This document shows positions 1-8,193 of a stretch of 64,000 nucleotides of DNA, in pieces (positions within the stretch are counted from its first letter, which is position 1; each line of letters begins with the position of its first letter). Below the pieces are notes generated by a model. It had not been told where the DNA came from. It saw only the letters and a program-made list of their open reading frames with translations, and did not search any database. The position numbers and the translations under genes are program-made. This DNA is from Leptolyngbya sp. PCC 7375. Lineage in GTDB: Bacteria; Cyanobacteriota; Cyanobacteriia; Phormidesmidales; Phormidesmidaceae. The stretch is from positions 80,485 through 144,484 of the forward strand of contig NZ_JH993793.1 of assembly GCF_000316115.1 (NCBI RefSeq), read 5' to 3'.

Positions 1-2
1 TC

Positions 3-836
3 CTTGGAGCAAACGAGCCACTTGAAGGAAAGTCGCTAGAAAAAAAGGTAGTAGAAGTTGCCAGACAGCTCCCAGGATTTGAGGAATTTTGCAATCATCA
101 GCAGGAACTGGAAAAACGGGTCGACGAATGGGTCTCCTGCATAGAAAACAGTCACTACTATCACTATGGTTATGACTCTATCCCTAAGGCTGACCTAGAC
201 AAGCAGGATAAACGAGCTGAGAGAAACAAGCAAATAGAAAACGAAGCGAGAGAACGTATCAATACGGGAGTCAAAAAGCTCCTCGAAGAAAACGCGCTCC
301 CATCAGGTATCACGGCCCGATATGACGCACTAACAGCACAAGGTATTAGCGGTCAAACGCTATACAAGCACCGCGACTTATGGCATCCAAAGCACATACA
401 AACCGAAGAAGCAGGACAAGCAGAATTAGATCTTAAAGCTGAATTTTGCGAAGGCCCCTCTGCGAGGAGCGCAGGGGCCTTCGCAAAATCACAGTCAAGC
501 TTATTATCTCCTGTAGAGTGTAATTCTTCTGAAATCAAGGCCTCCAGCGATCAACCAAATAGCAACAAAACTACTCTTGAGTGTAATCAGACAGCCAATC
601 AAGGTTCTAAGCCCCTAACACCAGAAGAAAAAGTCCAAACGGTCAAAGATGACATTAGAAAGGCACTTGCCTCTGAGCAGCAACGACGCCAGGATCAGCA
701 GACCTCCTACAATCAATCAGATACCGCACGAATAGAGCATTCTCATAGAACACAGATGAAGCAGTGGCGTGATTCAGGCGATCCTATCTTGAGTGCAGAA
801 GCGAGGAAATGGTTTGAGCAGAATGGCAAAACGTAA
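3..836 (+). CDS. Partial C-terminal part of a probable plasmid replication protein (CyRepA1-like?)
   Basis: An open frame runs from the window edge to a TAA at 834-836 (277 residues; the start lies outside the window). The middle contains a segment reading roughly LPSGITARYDALTAQGISG followed by TLYKHRDLWHP. From memory this tail resembles the C-terminal region of large cyanobacterial plasmid replication proteins, where a helix-turn-helix-like piece ends in a 'LYxxRDLWHP' motif. The rest is charged and Gln-rich, low-complexity linker. It lies next to parAB, which fits a replication gene. An in-frame 17-bp hairpin sits inside it (443-489). The assignment is tentative; a generic DNA-binding protein is the alternative. 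Confidence 0.45.
   Translation, partial: LGANEPLEGKSLEKKVVEVARQLPGFEEFCNHQQELEKRVDEWVSCIENSHYYHYGYDSIPKADLDKQDKRAERNKQIENEARERINTGVKKLLEENALPSGITARYDALTAQGISGQTLYKHRDLWHPKHIQTEEAGQAELDLKAEFCEGPSARSAGAFAKSQSSLLSPVECNSSEIKASSDQPNSNKTTLECNQTANQGSKPLTPEEKVQTVKDDIRKALASEQQRRQDQQTSYNQSDTARIEHSHRTQMKQWRDSGDPILSAEARKWFEQNGKT
443..489. repeat. Perfect 17-bp inverted repeat inside the partial rep-like gene
   Basis: Positions 443-459 and 473-489 are perfect reverse complements around a 13-nt loop. The arm contains TTTTGCGAAGGCCCCT. It is far more GC-rich than its surroundings and stays in frame, being translated as part of the linker. This looks like an inserted palindromic repeat unit of the kind dispersed in cyanobacterial genomes, or a structured mRNA element; I cannot tell which. 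Confidence 0.7.
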
Positions 837-837
837 G

Positions 838-988
838 CATTGAGAAGGCAGTGGCCATACCTTACCAATGCTTTCTCAATGGCAAAGCATTACGAAAGAG
901 CTTGATATTAAAAGGTGACAGCTTTGCTAGCTTTCCCCCTAGTTATGCTCTGAAGATCGCAGAGTTTAACCCATAAAATTATGGGTTA
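838..988. terminator. Two hairpins between the rep-like gene and parB
   Basis: CATTGAGAA at 838-846 pairs with TTCTCAATG at 873-881, directly after the stop of the upstream gene. TAACCCATA at 967-975 pairs with TATGGGTTA at 980-988 around a 4-nt loop, just downstream of the minus-strand parB. The genes converge here, so the hairpins probably end transcription from either side. No strong T-tract is present. Confidence 0.4.
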
Positions 989-1023
989 GATGACATTGAT
1001 AGAATATTTGATCTTGCTTGCTG

Positions 1024-1971
1024 CTATGCAGTATGTGGCTCGATATCAAGTGCATCTTGCATGGCAGCAAGCAATTTTTCTACTTTCTGAGTATCAGACC
1101 AGATTGAGGATTTTGCAAGCTGAGTCCATAAGGTTTTTACTGGCTTTGGTGGCCCCATTTTTGTGATCGAATTCTTGCGGGCTGGTGGTTGATTGAGGGC
1201 CTTTATCTGCTCTTTGATTTTGCGCACTGAAAGTTTGCGATCGATGGCTTCTTTAAGGAGTAATTGTCGTTGCTTAGAATCTTTTACTTTGTTGATTTCT
1301 AGGACATGATTGTAGCCAAGTACTCCACTCAGATGGGCTTCGCGAAGCTCTTCAGGAAGATTGAGTAGCGGGAGGTATGTTGTTCGGAATGTAGATAGCT
1401 CTATTCCAAAGCGCTTGAGAATATCGATAATTTTGTTTGTTTCCGAGTTGAGAAGAACGTTCTTCTCACTGCGAGACATTCGATTTCCTGCAGACTGAAC
1501 CAGTTCAATGATGGCTTTTCGGGGTATGTTGTGTCTCAGCTCTATGAGATGGAGAATTCCCTCAACTTCCTCCAATTTACTTAGATTTTCGCGGTTGAGG
1601 TTTTCACGCATTGCAAATTCAAAAGCATCCTCATCTGAAAAGTCAGTGATCACGCATCGGACCTGATCTAATCTTGCTAACCTTGCGGCTCGGTATCGAC
1701 GTTCTCCGGCAACGATTTCATACTTTCCGTCTTTGCTGCGAACGTTGATTGCACCCTGAAACCCCTGTGCATCAAACGACTGAGCGAGTTCTTCAAGCTT
1801 TTTTTGATCGAAGTATTGCCGAGGTTGGTTCGACGCTGGAACTATTTGCTCGATTGCAATCCACTGCGTGTCATCATCTTCGTCTGATGATGGCCCCAAG
1901 AAGGTGTCATAAACATCACCCAGCTGATACGGCTCTTCTATAATTTCTTTTATGCTTGCTTGTTTGCCCAT
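1024..1971 (-). CDS. parB: ParB-family partition protein
   Basis: 315 residues. The N-terminal ParB/Sulfiredoxin-like domain (about residues 36-125) carries the QPRQYFD segment, the GERRYRAARLA box and the following RENLNREN motif characteristic of ParB/RepB/Spo0J proteins. The central helix-turn-helix region (about 130-250) reads parS-like DNA, and a basic C-terminus follows. In this family the protein loads on parS as a CTP-dependent clamp and stimulates its ParA partner. It lies immediately downstream of parA on the minus strand with a TAATG stop/start overlap, so translation is coupled. A perfect 18-bp palindrome identical to the core of the parA operator lies within the gene (1450-1467). 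Confidence 0.95.
   Translation of the reverse strand: MGKQASIKEIIEEPYQLGDVYDTFLGPSSDEDDDTQWIAIEQIVPASNQPRQYFDQKKLEELAQSFDAQGFQGAINVRSKDGKYEIVAGERRYRAARLARLDQVRCVITDFSDEDAFEFAMRENLNRENLSKLEEVEGILHLIELRHNIPRKAIIELVQSAGNRMSRSEKNVLLNSETNKIIDILKRFGIELSTFRTTYLPLLNLPEELREAHLSGVLGYNHVLEINKVKDSKQRQLLLKEAIDRKLSVRKIKEQIKALNQPPARKNSITKMGPPKPVKTLWTQLAKSSIWSDTQKVEKLLAAMQDALDIEPHTA
1450..1467. promoter_or_regulatory. Palindrome within parB, probable parS site
   Basis: GAGAAGAACGTTCTTCTC is an 18-bp perfect palindrome. The same 18 bp forms the core of the longer palindrome at the parA start. Two copies in a par operon strongly suggest ParB binding (parS) or autoregulation. I saw no third copy in the window, but this was a scan by eye. 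Confidence 0.7.
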
Positions 1972-2741
1972 TAATGCGTCTCCAAGTGTGCGGCAATCGC
2001 TTGCAGTGATTGCACAGCAGGATGATTAGGAAATAATTTAGCGAGTGGTGTCCGTGCTCGCCATGACTTTTCAAAATCGGTACTTTCAGGAATAGGAGGA
2101 TGGACCACAAATTTTCCGAATGTCCGTTTAATGTGCTCATTTGAAGTTCTATGGATGACTTTACGTTTATCGAACATCATGGGTACGGCTCCTGCAATGC
2201 GCAAACACTTATTTGCTTTGGTTGTGATTCGACGCAACGTGTCTCCTAAATTATCAGCTCCTTCTAAACCTTTGTCAGAGGCTTTGATAGGAATGAGCAC
2301 ATGAGTAGATGCGACTAAGCTCATGATGCTGGATAATCCAAGGCTGGGCGGGCAGTCGATCAAGATAAAGTCATATTGATTTCTGATTGTTTGTAATCCT
2401 TGCTTGAGTAGAACTTCCTTATCTGCTGTTTGTGCGAGGGCACTTTCCAGCATCGCCGAATTATTGTTCGAGGGCACTAGATCAACTTGATGCCAATCAG
2501 AGAGGACGGGAATCGGTTCATCTTGTAACAATGTATGTGCCACAGCCTTTTCTACTGTACGTGGATTATGGCCTAATTGTCGTGTGAGAGATGCTTGCGG
2601 GTCCATATCGACTAACAGGACGCGGGCACCTCGTTCTGCAAGATGAAATCCGAGATTTGAGGTGAGTGTGGTTTTACCCACACCTCCAGCTTGATTTACG
2701 AGTGAAATTATTCGTGCCAATCCGCTATCCTTAATATCCAT
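1971..2741 (-). CDS. parA: ParA-family partition ATPase
   Basis: Deviant Walker A motif in NQAGGVGKTTLTSNLG near the N-terminus, Walker A' in VLLVDMDPQ, and Walker B in FILIDCPPSLG: a type Ia-like ParA without a long N-terminal DNA-binding domain (about 256 residues). It binds the nucleoid with ATP and is cycled by ParB to segregate the plasmid. I prefer the ATG at 2741 (protein starting MDIKDSG). The upstream in-frame ATG at 2768 would place 9 residues inside a 34-bp palindrome that looks like an operator. No clear Shine-Dalgarno sequence precedes either start. The gene overlaps parB by one base (TAATG). Confidence 0.93.
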   Translation of the reverse strand: MDIKDSGLARIISLVNQAGGVGKTTLTSNLGFHLAERGARVLLVDMDPQASLTRQLGHNPRTVEKAVAHTLLQDEPIPVLSDWHQVDLVPSNNNSAMLESALAQTADKEVLLKQGLQTIRNQYDFILIDCPPSLGLSSIMSLVASTHVLIPIKASDKGLEGADNLGDTLRRITTKANKCLRIAGAVPMMFDKRKVIHRTSNEHIKRTFGKFVVHPPIPESTDFEKSWRARTPLAKLFPNHPAVQSLQAIAAHLETH

Positions 2742-2774
2742 AAAACATGAGAAGAACGTTCTTCTCATGTTTTA
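2741..2774. promoter_or_regulatory. 34-bp perfect palindrome at the parA start (operator and/or parS)
   Basis: Positions 2741-2757 are the exact reverse complement of 2758-2774, centred on AACGTT. The core 18 bp matches the palindrome inside parB. Sitting on the 5' end of parA, it is well placed for autorepression as well as partition complex assembly. Confidence 0.75.
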
Positions 2775-3192
2775 ATTTGAGTTCCTACTCATTGGAGAGT
2801 TCCATAAGTCTCCAGATATATCAAGCATTTTATGCGTATTGGGAAAATGCTGATCTCCGTTGAGAAGGGCTAATCAAGTAGTCGATTTTTCGGCAACAGA
2901 TTTTGATTGCGTTACATCCCGAGCTATGACACTGTCACAGTGTTTACAAACAAAATTAGTTTAGAGGTAAGTGTCTGTAGAGATTTGATTTAACTGAGCA
3001 AAAAAAAGGCACAAAAAAACCCGTCTGCAAACGGGTTCTTTTGTAAGGATAAGTTCTCATGGGGAGAACAGGAAGTAATCAAGACCCTTCCTAATTACCC
3101 CCTAAAACTGAGTCCGTCAAGGCGTTTTTTACAGCGCAACGCTATTTCTTTGCCTTGAGGCTAATTTTTTGCTCCCAAAACGGGAGGATGGG
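2775..3192. promoter_or_regulatory. Divergent control region between parA and the Rep-like gene
   Basis: No gene. ACACTG-TCA-CAGTGT at 2929-2943 is a perfect operator-like palindrome. AACCCGT at 3018-3024 pairs with ACGGGTT at 3031-3037 and is flanked by an A-run on one side and a T-rich stretch on the other, a bidirectional terminator-like hairpin. TCAAGGC near 3118 can pair with GCCTTGA near 3152, just before the rep-like start. A terminator inside the leader of a replication gene suggests a counter-transcribed RNA or attenuation. I saw no clear iterons. Confidence 0.45.
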
Positions 3193-4446
3193 ATGACTAC
3201 ATCCATTGCTGGAGGTTATGAGCCCCTGAGCGTAATCCAGTTATGCAATGTCTTAACTGCTGTGGAACAGAAAAATGTGAGCTACGGAGCTTTCCGGACT
3301 TTTTTCGCTGCCGTCTCACTGCTATCAACGAGAAATGCGGCACAGCGTGCAACTGGAAAAAAAATGCTCGTTTGCTTTGAGCTGAGTGAGCTACAAACAC
3401 TAACGGGAAAAAGTAAGCGGTATGTGCAGCGAGCCCTAAGCAATTTAAAGCGAGCCAAGCTAGTAGACGTTTCCTCGTCAGCGATTACACTAAATACTGA
3501 ACCGATAGAGGGTTCTCAGGAATTGTTAAGTAAGGCAGCGGGGAAGGGGAGACACGTGAATCGAGTCGTTCCTTTGCCACGTCGAATTTTGAGATACCTC
3601 GCTCGATGTTCCTTACCCTCGTTAGCGAAGGCCCTGATCGCGTATCTCATCCGTGGGTTAAGCAAGCGTCGCGACGGGAGCCTCAATAACCGTGGCTCAG
3701 TCAAGTCGAGTTGGATCGCCGGAATTGCTGGGATATCGCTGAGTGCAGCCAAGGCCGCTCGACAGCTGCTAATCATGATGGGGGTGCTTACAAAGGACAT
3801 CGGCTCATCTCAGCATAAACTGAACCGCACGGGTGCGTACTTTGAAATCAATACTGAGTGGCAGTCAGCAGATGAGGCGGAACGCGCCCGTCAACGTCAA
3901 GAAAGGCTGAAATCTGGACCCCCTATCGCCCAAAATGGTCCCAAATCTGACCCCCCTAATAAAAGACATAAAACTCTTTCAGATACAAAAAACCAGAGAA
4001 CTCATCCTTCTGGTGCTTCAAAGAAGCAAGAACTAGGAGAACCCACTCTCCATGACATTCAGCTGGATGACCTGAAGAAAATGTCGCGCCTATTCAAGCT
4101 CTATGAGCAGGCAGTAGAACAAGGCTGGCTAGAAGCTTCTGAAGCAAATTTATTGTTCTTCATAGCGTCAGCCATCCGCGTAAAGAGAACTCCCTGTCAG
4201 GACCTAATACGGGCGTTCATAGCCATTGTTCGCAAAGACTTGAGATCACACATTACGCAAGCCCAGGAAGATGCCGCGAGAAAGCACCTTGCGGCATATC
4301 GACAGAGACCAGGGGCAGAGACAGGGACCCCAAGCAGTCACCAAAACGACGATTCATTCCAAGGTTTGAGGTCCGTCAAAGAGATTCTGTCGAACGTGCT
4401 AGAAGGGGTATCGGAAAGTTTGGGCATCCAGACTCAAGTATCGTGA
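3193..4446 (+). CDS. Winged-helix DNA-binding protein, probable plasmid replication initiator
   Basis: About 417 residues from the ATG at 3193, which has GGAGG at 3182-3186 at good spacing; an in-frame TTG at 3169 is less likely. The N-terminal half has a helix-turn-helix/winged-helix segment (LTGKSKRYVQRALSNLKRA) and a second similar unit (SSWIAGIAGISLSAAKAARQ then LLIMMGVLT), as in two-winged-helix plasmid initiators. The middle is a basic, Ser/Lys-rich linker; the C-terminal 130 residues are helical. Position beside parAB supports a Rep or copy-control role. No catalytic motif is visible. It could instead be a transcription regulator. Confidence 0.5.
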   Translation: MTTSIAGGYEPLSVIQLCNVLTAVEQKNVSYGAFRTFFAAVSLLSTRNAAQRATGKKMLVCFELSELQTLTGKSKRYVQRALSNLKRAKLVDVSSSAITLNTEPIEGSQELLSKAAGKGRHVNRVVPLPRRILRYLARCSLPSLAKALIAYLIRGLSKRRDGSLNNRGSVKSSWIAGIAGISLSAAKAARQLLIMMGVLTKDIGSSQHKLNRTGAYFEINTEWQSADEAERARQRQERLKSGPPIAQNGPKSDPPNKRHKTLSDTKNQRTHPSGASKKQELGEPTLHDIQLDDLKKMSRLFKLYEQAVEQGWLEASEANLLFFIASAIRVKRTPCQDLIRAFIAIVRKDLRSHITQAQEDAARKHLAAYRQRPGAETGTPSSHQNDDSFQGLRSVKEILSNVLEGVSESLGIQTQVS

Positions 4447-4648
4447 GTTGATATAACTCTTGCCTTACTTGCTTGTTGTTGATATCTGTCCCACTGGCCG
4501 TTTAAGTATGAACAGTAAGAGCCGATTTCTGAGGCGATGCTTGTAGATAAATGCCTAAAACTATTGCAGTTAAAGAGTTGCTATGCATGTTCTCTGAGGG
4601 TAGGGATAGGGTGGGACACCCGCAGTTTAGCGCATATGAATTCAGTGA
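4447..4648. other. Intergenic region with no feature recognised
   Basis: Two hundred bases of average composition between the Rep-like gene and the next gene. I see no strong hairpin, direct repeat or iteron set. A promoter for the following gene is presumably here but cannot be assigned with confidence. Confidence 0.5.
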
Positions 4649-5395
4649 ATGAGCCAGAAAAAACACTCACAAGACCTGATTAAGAAAGCCCATCAGCTCC
4701 GGGCAGCAGGTTATATGACGCCAGATATTTGTTGTGAATTGGATCTGCCTGGAGACGTGGTGATTGAGTTATTGATGAGTCGTGTTTCCACAGATGCACC
4801 CGTTGGAACCACATATCCCCGTGAACAATGGACAATGCGTGAGCGATCAAAGTTGAGTCACTTGCTTGCATCACCCGCGACCGAGTTTGGGTTTCAGCCA
4901 AGCAATGTCTGGACAGCCCCCCGTGTGATTGCATTAGCGAAGCAGGTGATGGGAAAACGGCTTTCTAAGGATACGCTACGCCGAAGATTACAGGCATCCG
5001 GTATTACGTTTACTGGACAACTCAATCGGTTAGGGTGTGCAAGGCTTCCAGAATGTGCATTTGAGCTACACCTGAGACACCCGCGCCATCAGGTCTATGG
5101 AATCACCTGGATACGTTCGAGCGATGTCGGCATTGAAAACGTTGACTATACAACAGCCCTTGTGGGCGTCACGATCAGTAATCGGATTGCCTTTTCAATT
5201 TGGCCGAAAGTCAGATTGTCCCCACAAGGTAGGAGACATTTTCCCCTGAAATTCCTTCGAGAGCTATTAGCGTTACACAAAGAGGCCCACGTTATTGCGA
5301 TCACTCCAGTTGGCATGTTTGGGGCTCAAACGATTGAGCAGCTTCAGCACCATCACCATCGACTTCATGTTGTTGTTGCTGATGAGAGAGCATGA
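4649..5395 (+). CDS. Helix-turn-helix protein resembling the N-terminal part of an IS630-type transposase
   Basis: 248 residues. Residues 1-45 form one HTH (IKKAHQLRAAGYMTPDICCE). Residues about 70-115 read like the winged HTH of IS630/Tc1-mariner transposases (WTAPRVIALAKQVMGKRLS followed by KDTLRRRLQ). The C-terminal half (LVGVTISNRIAFSIWPKV and onward) could be a worn RNase H-like fold, but I cannot find the DDE triad, and no terminal inverted repeats are obvious around it. It is therefore either a domesticated DNA-binding protein or an old remnant. A His run (HHHH) lies near the C-terminus. Confidence 0.5.
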   Translation: MSQKKHSQDLIKKAHQLRAAGYMTPDICCELDLPGDVVIELLMSRVSTDAPVGTTYPREQWTMRERSKLSHLLASPATEFGFQPSNVWTAPRVIALAKQVMGKRLSKDTLRRRLQASGITFTGQLNRLGCARLPECAFELHLRHPRHQVYGITWIRSSDVGIENVDYTTALVGVTISNRIAFSIWPKVRLSPQGRRHFPLKFLRELLALHKEAHVIAITPVGMFGAQTIEQLQHHHHRLHVVVADERA

Positions 5396-5500
5396 TGCCA
5401 AATTTGTCACAAAAATACTCGGGAAATCTACGTTCCACAAGCCTTCTTATTCGACTTATAAGGCAATGTAGTCTTCTTGAACCTTTCGGATAAATAGATA

Positions 5501-5944
5501 ATGATTATGACTCAGTCCTTGCATGAGCAACACGCGCAGCTCCAACCGAGTCACCATGCCTTTCATCCGATGAAAATCGATGGGCGCTATCAATATCGAC
5601 TGATTGGCAAAGGACTGCGAGATGCCGACCGCAAAGGAATCATCATTGAATTAAAGTCCTATCCCGATGGCTGGCCGCCGGACGGACGAATCACGTTGAG
5701 GAAAATCGAACACTCGGTTGATGACATTCCGTGGAATCAAACAAGCATGGGTCAGTCTCGATTCCTTGCATGGGCGGCCATCCCAATGCGACGGAAGAAT
5801 GAGGTCAGGTATCGGCAAATCGGCTTTGCTTATCTCCATGCTGATAAGCATGGCCTTGAGGTGTATCTCGACTGCTTGCCGCTCAATGGTTTTGTCTATG
5901 TCCGCCACCGTGCTCATAAACCCGATAGCTGGACTAAGAAATGA
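5501..5944 (+). CDS. Hypothetical protein
   Basis: 147 residues, not recognised. An ATG at 5501 and another in-frame ATG at 5507 are both possible starts. The protein is soluble, mixed alpha/beta in appearance, with a GRYQYRLIGKGLRDADRKG segment and many aromatic residues; there is no signal peptide or membrane segment. Its 3' end overlaps the convergent gene on the other strand by 11 bases, a compact arrangement suggesting both are real. Confidence 0.5.
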   Translation: MIMTQSLHEQHAQLQPSHHAFHPMKIDGRYQYRLIGKGLRDADRKGIIIELKSYPDGWPPDGRITLRKIEHSVDDIPWNQTSMGQSRFLAWAAIPMRRKNEVRYRQIGFAYLHADKHGLEVYLDCLPLNGFVYVRHRAHKPDSWTKK

Positions 5945-6563
5945 GGTGCGTAGCCTCGAACGTTTCCTGAGCGGCTTTACCTCGCCACCAGTCCCACGGC
6001 TGGAGTAGGGGCAGGCTTGCCCGTCGTCGCTTATGGTTGACGCGCTCCCGCAACCATTCCATCTGCTCAATGATCCCCCGGAACCGGAACGGTGTGATTA
6101 AGTCATAATATCGCTGAAGATTTCGGTGCTCATAGTAGGCCATATCGAGAAACTTTTTCCTGAGCGGATTCCAGCGTAAACCCTGAATGCGAACACAGGG
6201 TTTTCCTCGGTTAATTCCTATGGAATAGCCACTTACGTAGATCGGCGTTTTCCGAATATCAGTCCAGTCCTCTTGCTCAAAGAATGAACTCTGACCGTCT
6301 GACGCAATAATGACAAAGAGGTTCTGAAAGCGGACATAGTGAACAGAGGCGAAGCCTTTATCCCGACGAACTTTGCGCGTTTTTCGGCAATGAGTGATCC
6401 GATACTTCTCAATGATTTTCCGATCAATCCGCTTAAGATCATGTCTTGAGGCGATCGCATCAGCCACATAGTAGAAGTGCCCGAAGGGCAATATATACGT
6501 GACAAACCGGGTCAAAAATTTGCCGAGCTTCGGCATTTCACAAGCATATCGTGGTTGAATCAT
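5934..6563 (-). CDS. Hypothetical basic protein
   Basis: 209 residues, not recognised. Very rich in Arg, Lys, Tyr, Phe and Trp, with a hydrophobic patch near residues 18-36 (FVTYILPFGHFYYVADAIAS). The ATG at 6563 has GGAG nine bases upstream, supporting this start. It ends 11 bases inside the convergent neighbour. The basic character and lack of membrane segments could fit nucleic-acid binding, but I assign no function. Confidence 0.5.
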   Translation of the reverse strand: MIQPRYACEMPKLGKFLTRFVTYILPFGHFYYVADAIASRHDLKRIDRKIIEKYRITHCRKTRKVRRDKGFASVHYVRFQNLFVIIASDGQSSFFEQEDWTDIRKTPIYVSGYSIGINRGKPCVRIQGLRWNPLRKKFLDMAYYEHRNLQRYYDLITPFRFRGIIEQMEWLRERVNHKRRRASLPLLQPWDWWRGKAAQETFEATHLIS

Positions 6564-7813
6564 CTATCTCCATTTCCAGTGAGGAAAGTGGGATACAAAG
6601 CCTCCCACTTAGGCATCGAAAACCCTTGTTGTAGACAACCTTTTTGTATGAAGAATGAACTACGCATCTGGATACAACAGTCTGGTCTGCGGTATTTTCC
6701 GCGCCATACTGTCTTCCATATAAGCGTTGATTCGTGAATGATTACAGACTGTTACGTCATGACCATTATTCTCCTCATATGAGCGTTACTCCGCTGTAAA
6801 AATAAAAAGGTGTCGGTAGGAATTTGAGCGCTATGGCGGCCAAGCACACACCGCTCAAATCCACTGACAAGAGATAGTTGTTGATTGGCCAAGGCCAATG
6901 ATCGGCTCTTAAGGCGGATGCTGCGGGTTACCAGCCCGTCAGTAATCGCTCCACGCGACGCATTAGATCCCATTTGCGTCGCGCTTACTCTTTTATCAGA
7001 GCAAACCTCCTCAAGCCTGACTCTCACAGTTCCAACCTGGACGTGATTCATCCTGCGAACGTTCAGGGCAGCTAGCCCACCGCTTTTTTCGGTTGTCACT
7101 GCTTCCGCAGTAAGCATCGTAGTGTTTTGATGATGTACTTAGGCATGGCTAGTATCGTGGTCCGTTACCGAACCCGATAGCGTGTCATATTCACGCGCCT
7201 TCTGTCCCCCTCACGAGGGAGAAAGCCAGGGTCAATACTGGCAGCAATTATGCTGTTCACTCTCACGAGCGTTCGGGAGTTGGAAGACAGAAGCCCCTCC
7301 CTACCCCATAAAGACCTTTTCGCTCAAGATCAACACCATATACATCTGACCGCACAGCACGCTTGATTCCCCCCGCAGGGTAGAACATTGAGCGCACACT
7401 TTTTCGAGTTCAGCTCTTTCCCCATCGCTACTTTTATCGGCAGCGACGCCCATCTCACTCTACAGGTCCGCCTCACGACGGCTGCAGTATCACTGTGGAT
7501 GGTACAGTCACTCTCGCAACTGTGAGTCCCTCTGAGCGGCAGTGCGAATCGCCATTACAGCTAAGGCACTGGTAGTGGAGTCAGAGACTCCAGCCGGACG
7601 GTTTCCCACTTCCGGCGATTTTCACCCACTTCAACTACGTTGCACCGACCAGTCATCCTATAGCATTAGAATGCCGATCGGCCTGTCCTGCTCGCACATC
7701 TTCATAACAGTTGCGATCCCTTATCGTGATCGCGTTGCTATAGGTCAAACCTCCGGTTTAGTCTTTCCACACTGAGCCCCTCACAATGCTACGAGGAAAC
7801 TCACTGATAACTT
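6564..7813. other. 1.2-kb stretch with no convincing gene, structured in appearance
   Basis: No reading frame here looks like a protein: those present are short, Ser/Arg-rich and lack start signals. Several short inverted repeats, such as CCCTCACGAGGG, and GC-rich stretches give it the look of structured RNA or a decayed element. It lies directly after the 3' end of a group II intron remnant on the minus strand. It may be exon, further intron debris, or a second eroded element. A plasmid origin cannot be excluded. Confidence 0.4.
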
Positions 7814-7882
7814 GTCGGGAAAGCAATTACCCATCGATCTTCCCTCCGAAACCGTGCATGCGACTCTCGCGGCACACGGCTC
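7814..7882 (-). ncRNA. Group II intron 3' remnant (domains V and VI)
   Basis: On the minus strand, 7882-7848 reads GAGCCGTGTGCCGCGAGAG then TCGCATGCACGGTTTC. This is the signature domain V hairpin: an AGC near the 5' base, a GAGA tetraloop and a 2-nt bulge before the closing ACGG. It is followed by a second hairpin, GGGAAG...CTTTCCC, as expected for domain VI, and an AC that would be the 3' end near 7814. No reverse transcriptase/maturase gene lies upstream. Only about 300 bases separate domain V from the TauE gene, so domains I-IV are truncated. Confidence 0.7.
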
Positions 7883-8193
7883 TACCATTGACTTCCCTGC
7901 AATTAATAGGGTAGGAACGTCCCCCTATTCGCCAGCATCTTGGTGAGAGAATGCTAATCAGCGTCTGCAGTTAATGGTCAATCAACAACGTCTCTTGCCG
8001 AGTGTTGAGCTACAACACCCCAAGAAAGCAGGAGTTTCAAGCTCCTTAGCGTGTGGATATAAGAGATGAAGGCGGAAGGCGCAAGATATTATTTTTATTC
8101 AACTTTTTATTTTGCACGTGATGCAGATGATCAACAGTAAAGGGGGAGATATTGACTATAGTAAATGAGGTGCGATCATCAGTTGCTGCGGGA
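7883..8193. other. Noncoding stretch upstream (minus strand) of the intron domain V
   Basis: No gene is recognised. On the minus strand this contains TAATTGCAGGG-like and other short stem-forming pieces that may be the last bit of intron domain IV or III. The part next to the TauE gene is A/T-rich and may hold that gene's terminator, though I find no strong hairpin. Confidence 0.35.

Noticed and set aside
6752..7117. 121-residue minus-strand frame
   Set aside because: Composition is random-like and it lies in a structured noncoding block after an intron remnant.
7840..7890. Possible rRNA or tRNA fragment
   Set aside because: The stem-loop fits group II intron domain V much better; no rRNA or tRNA consensus is present.
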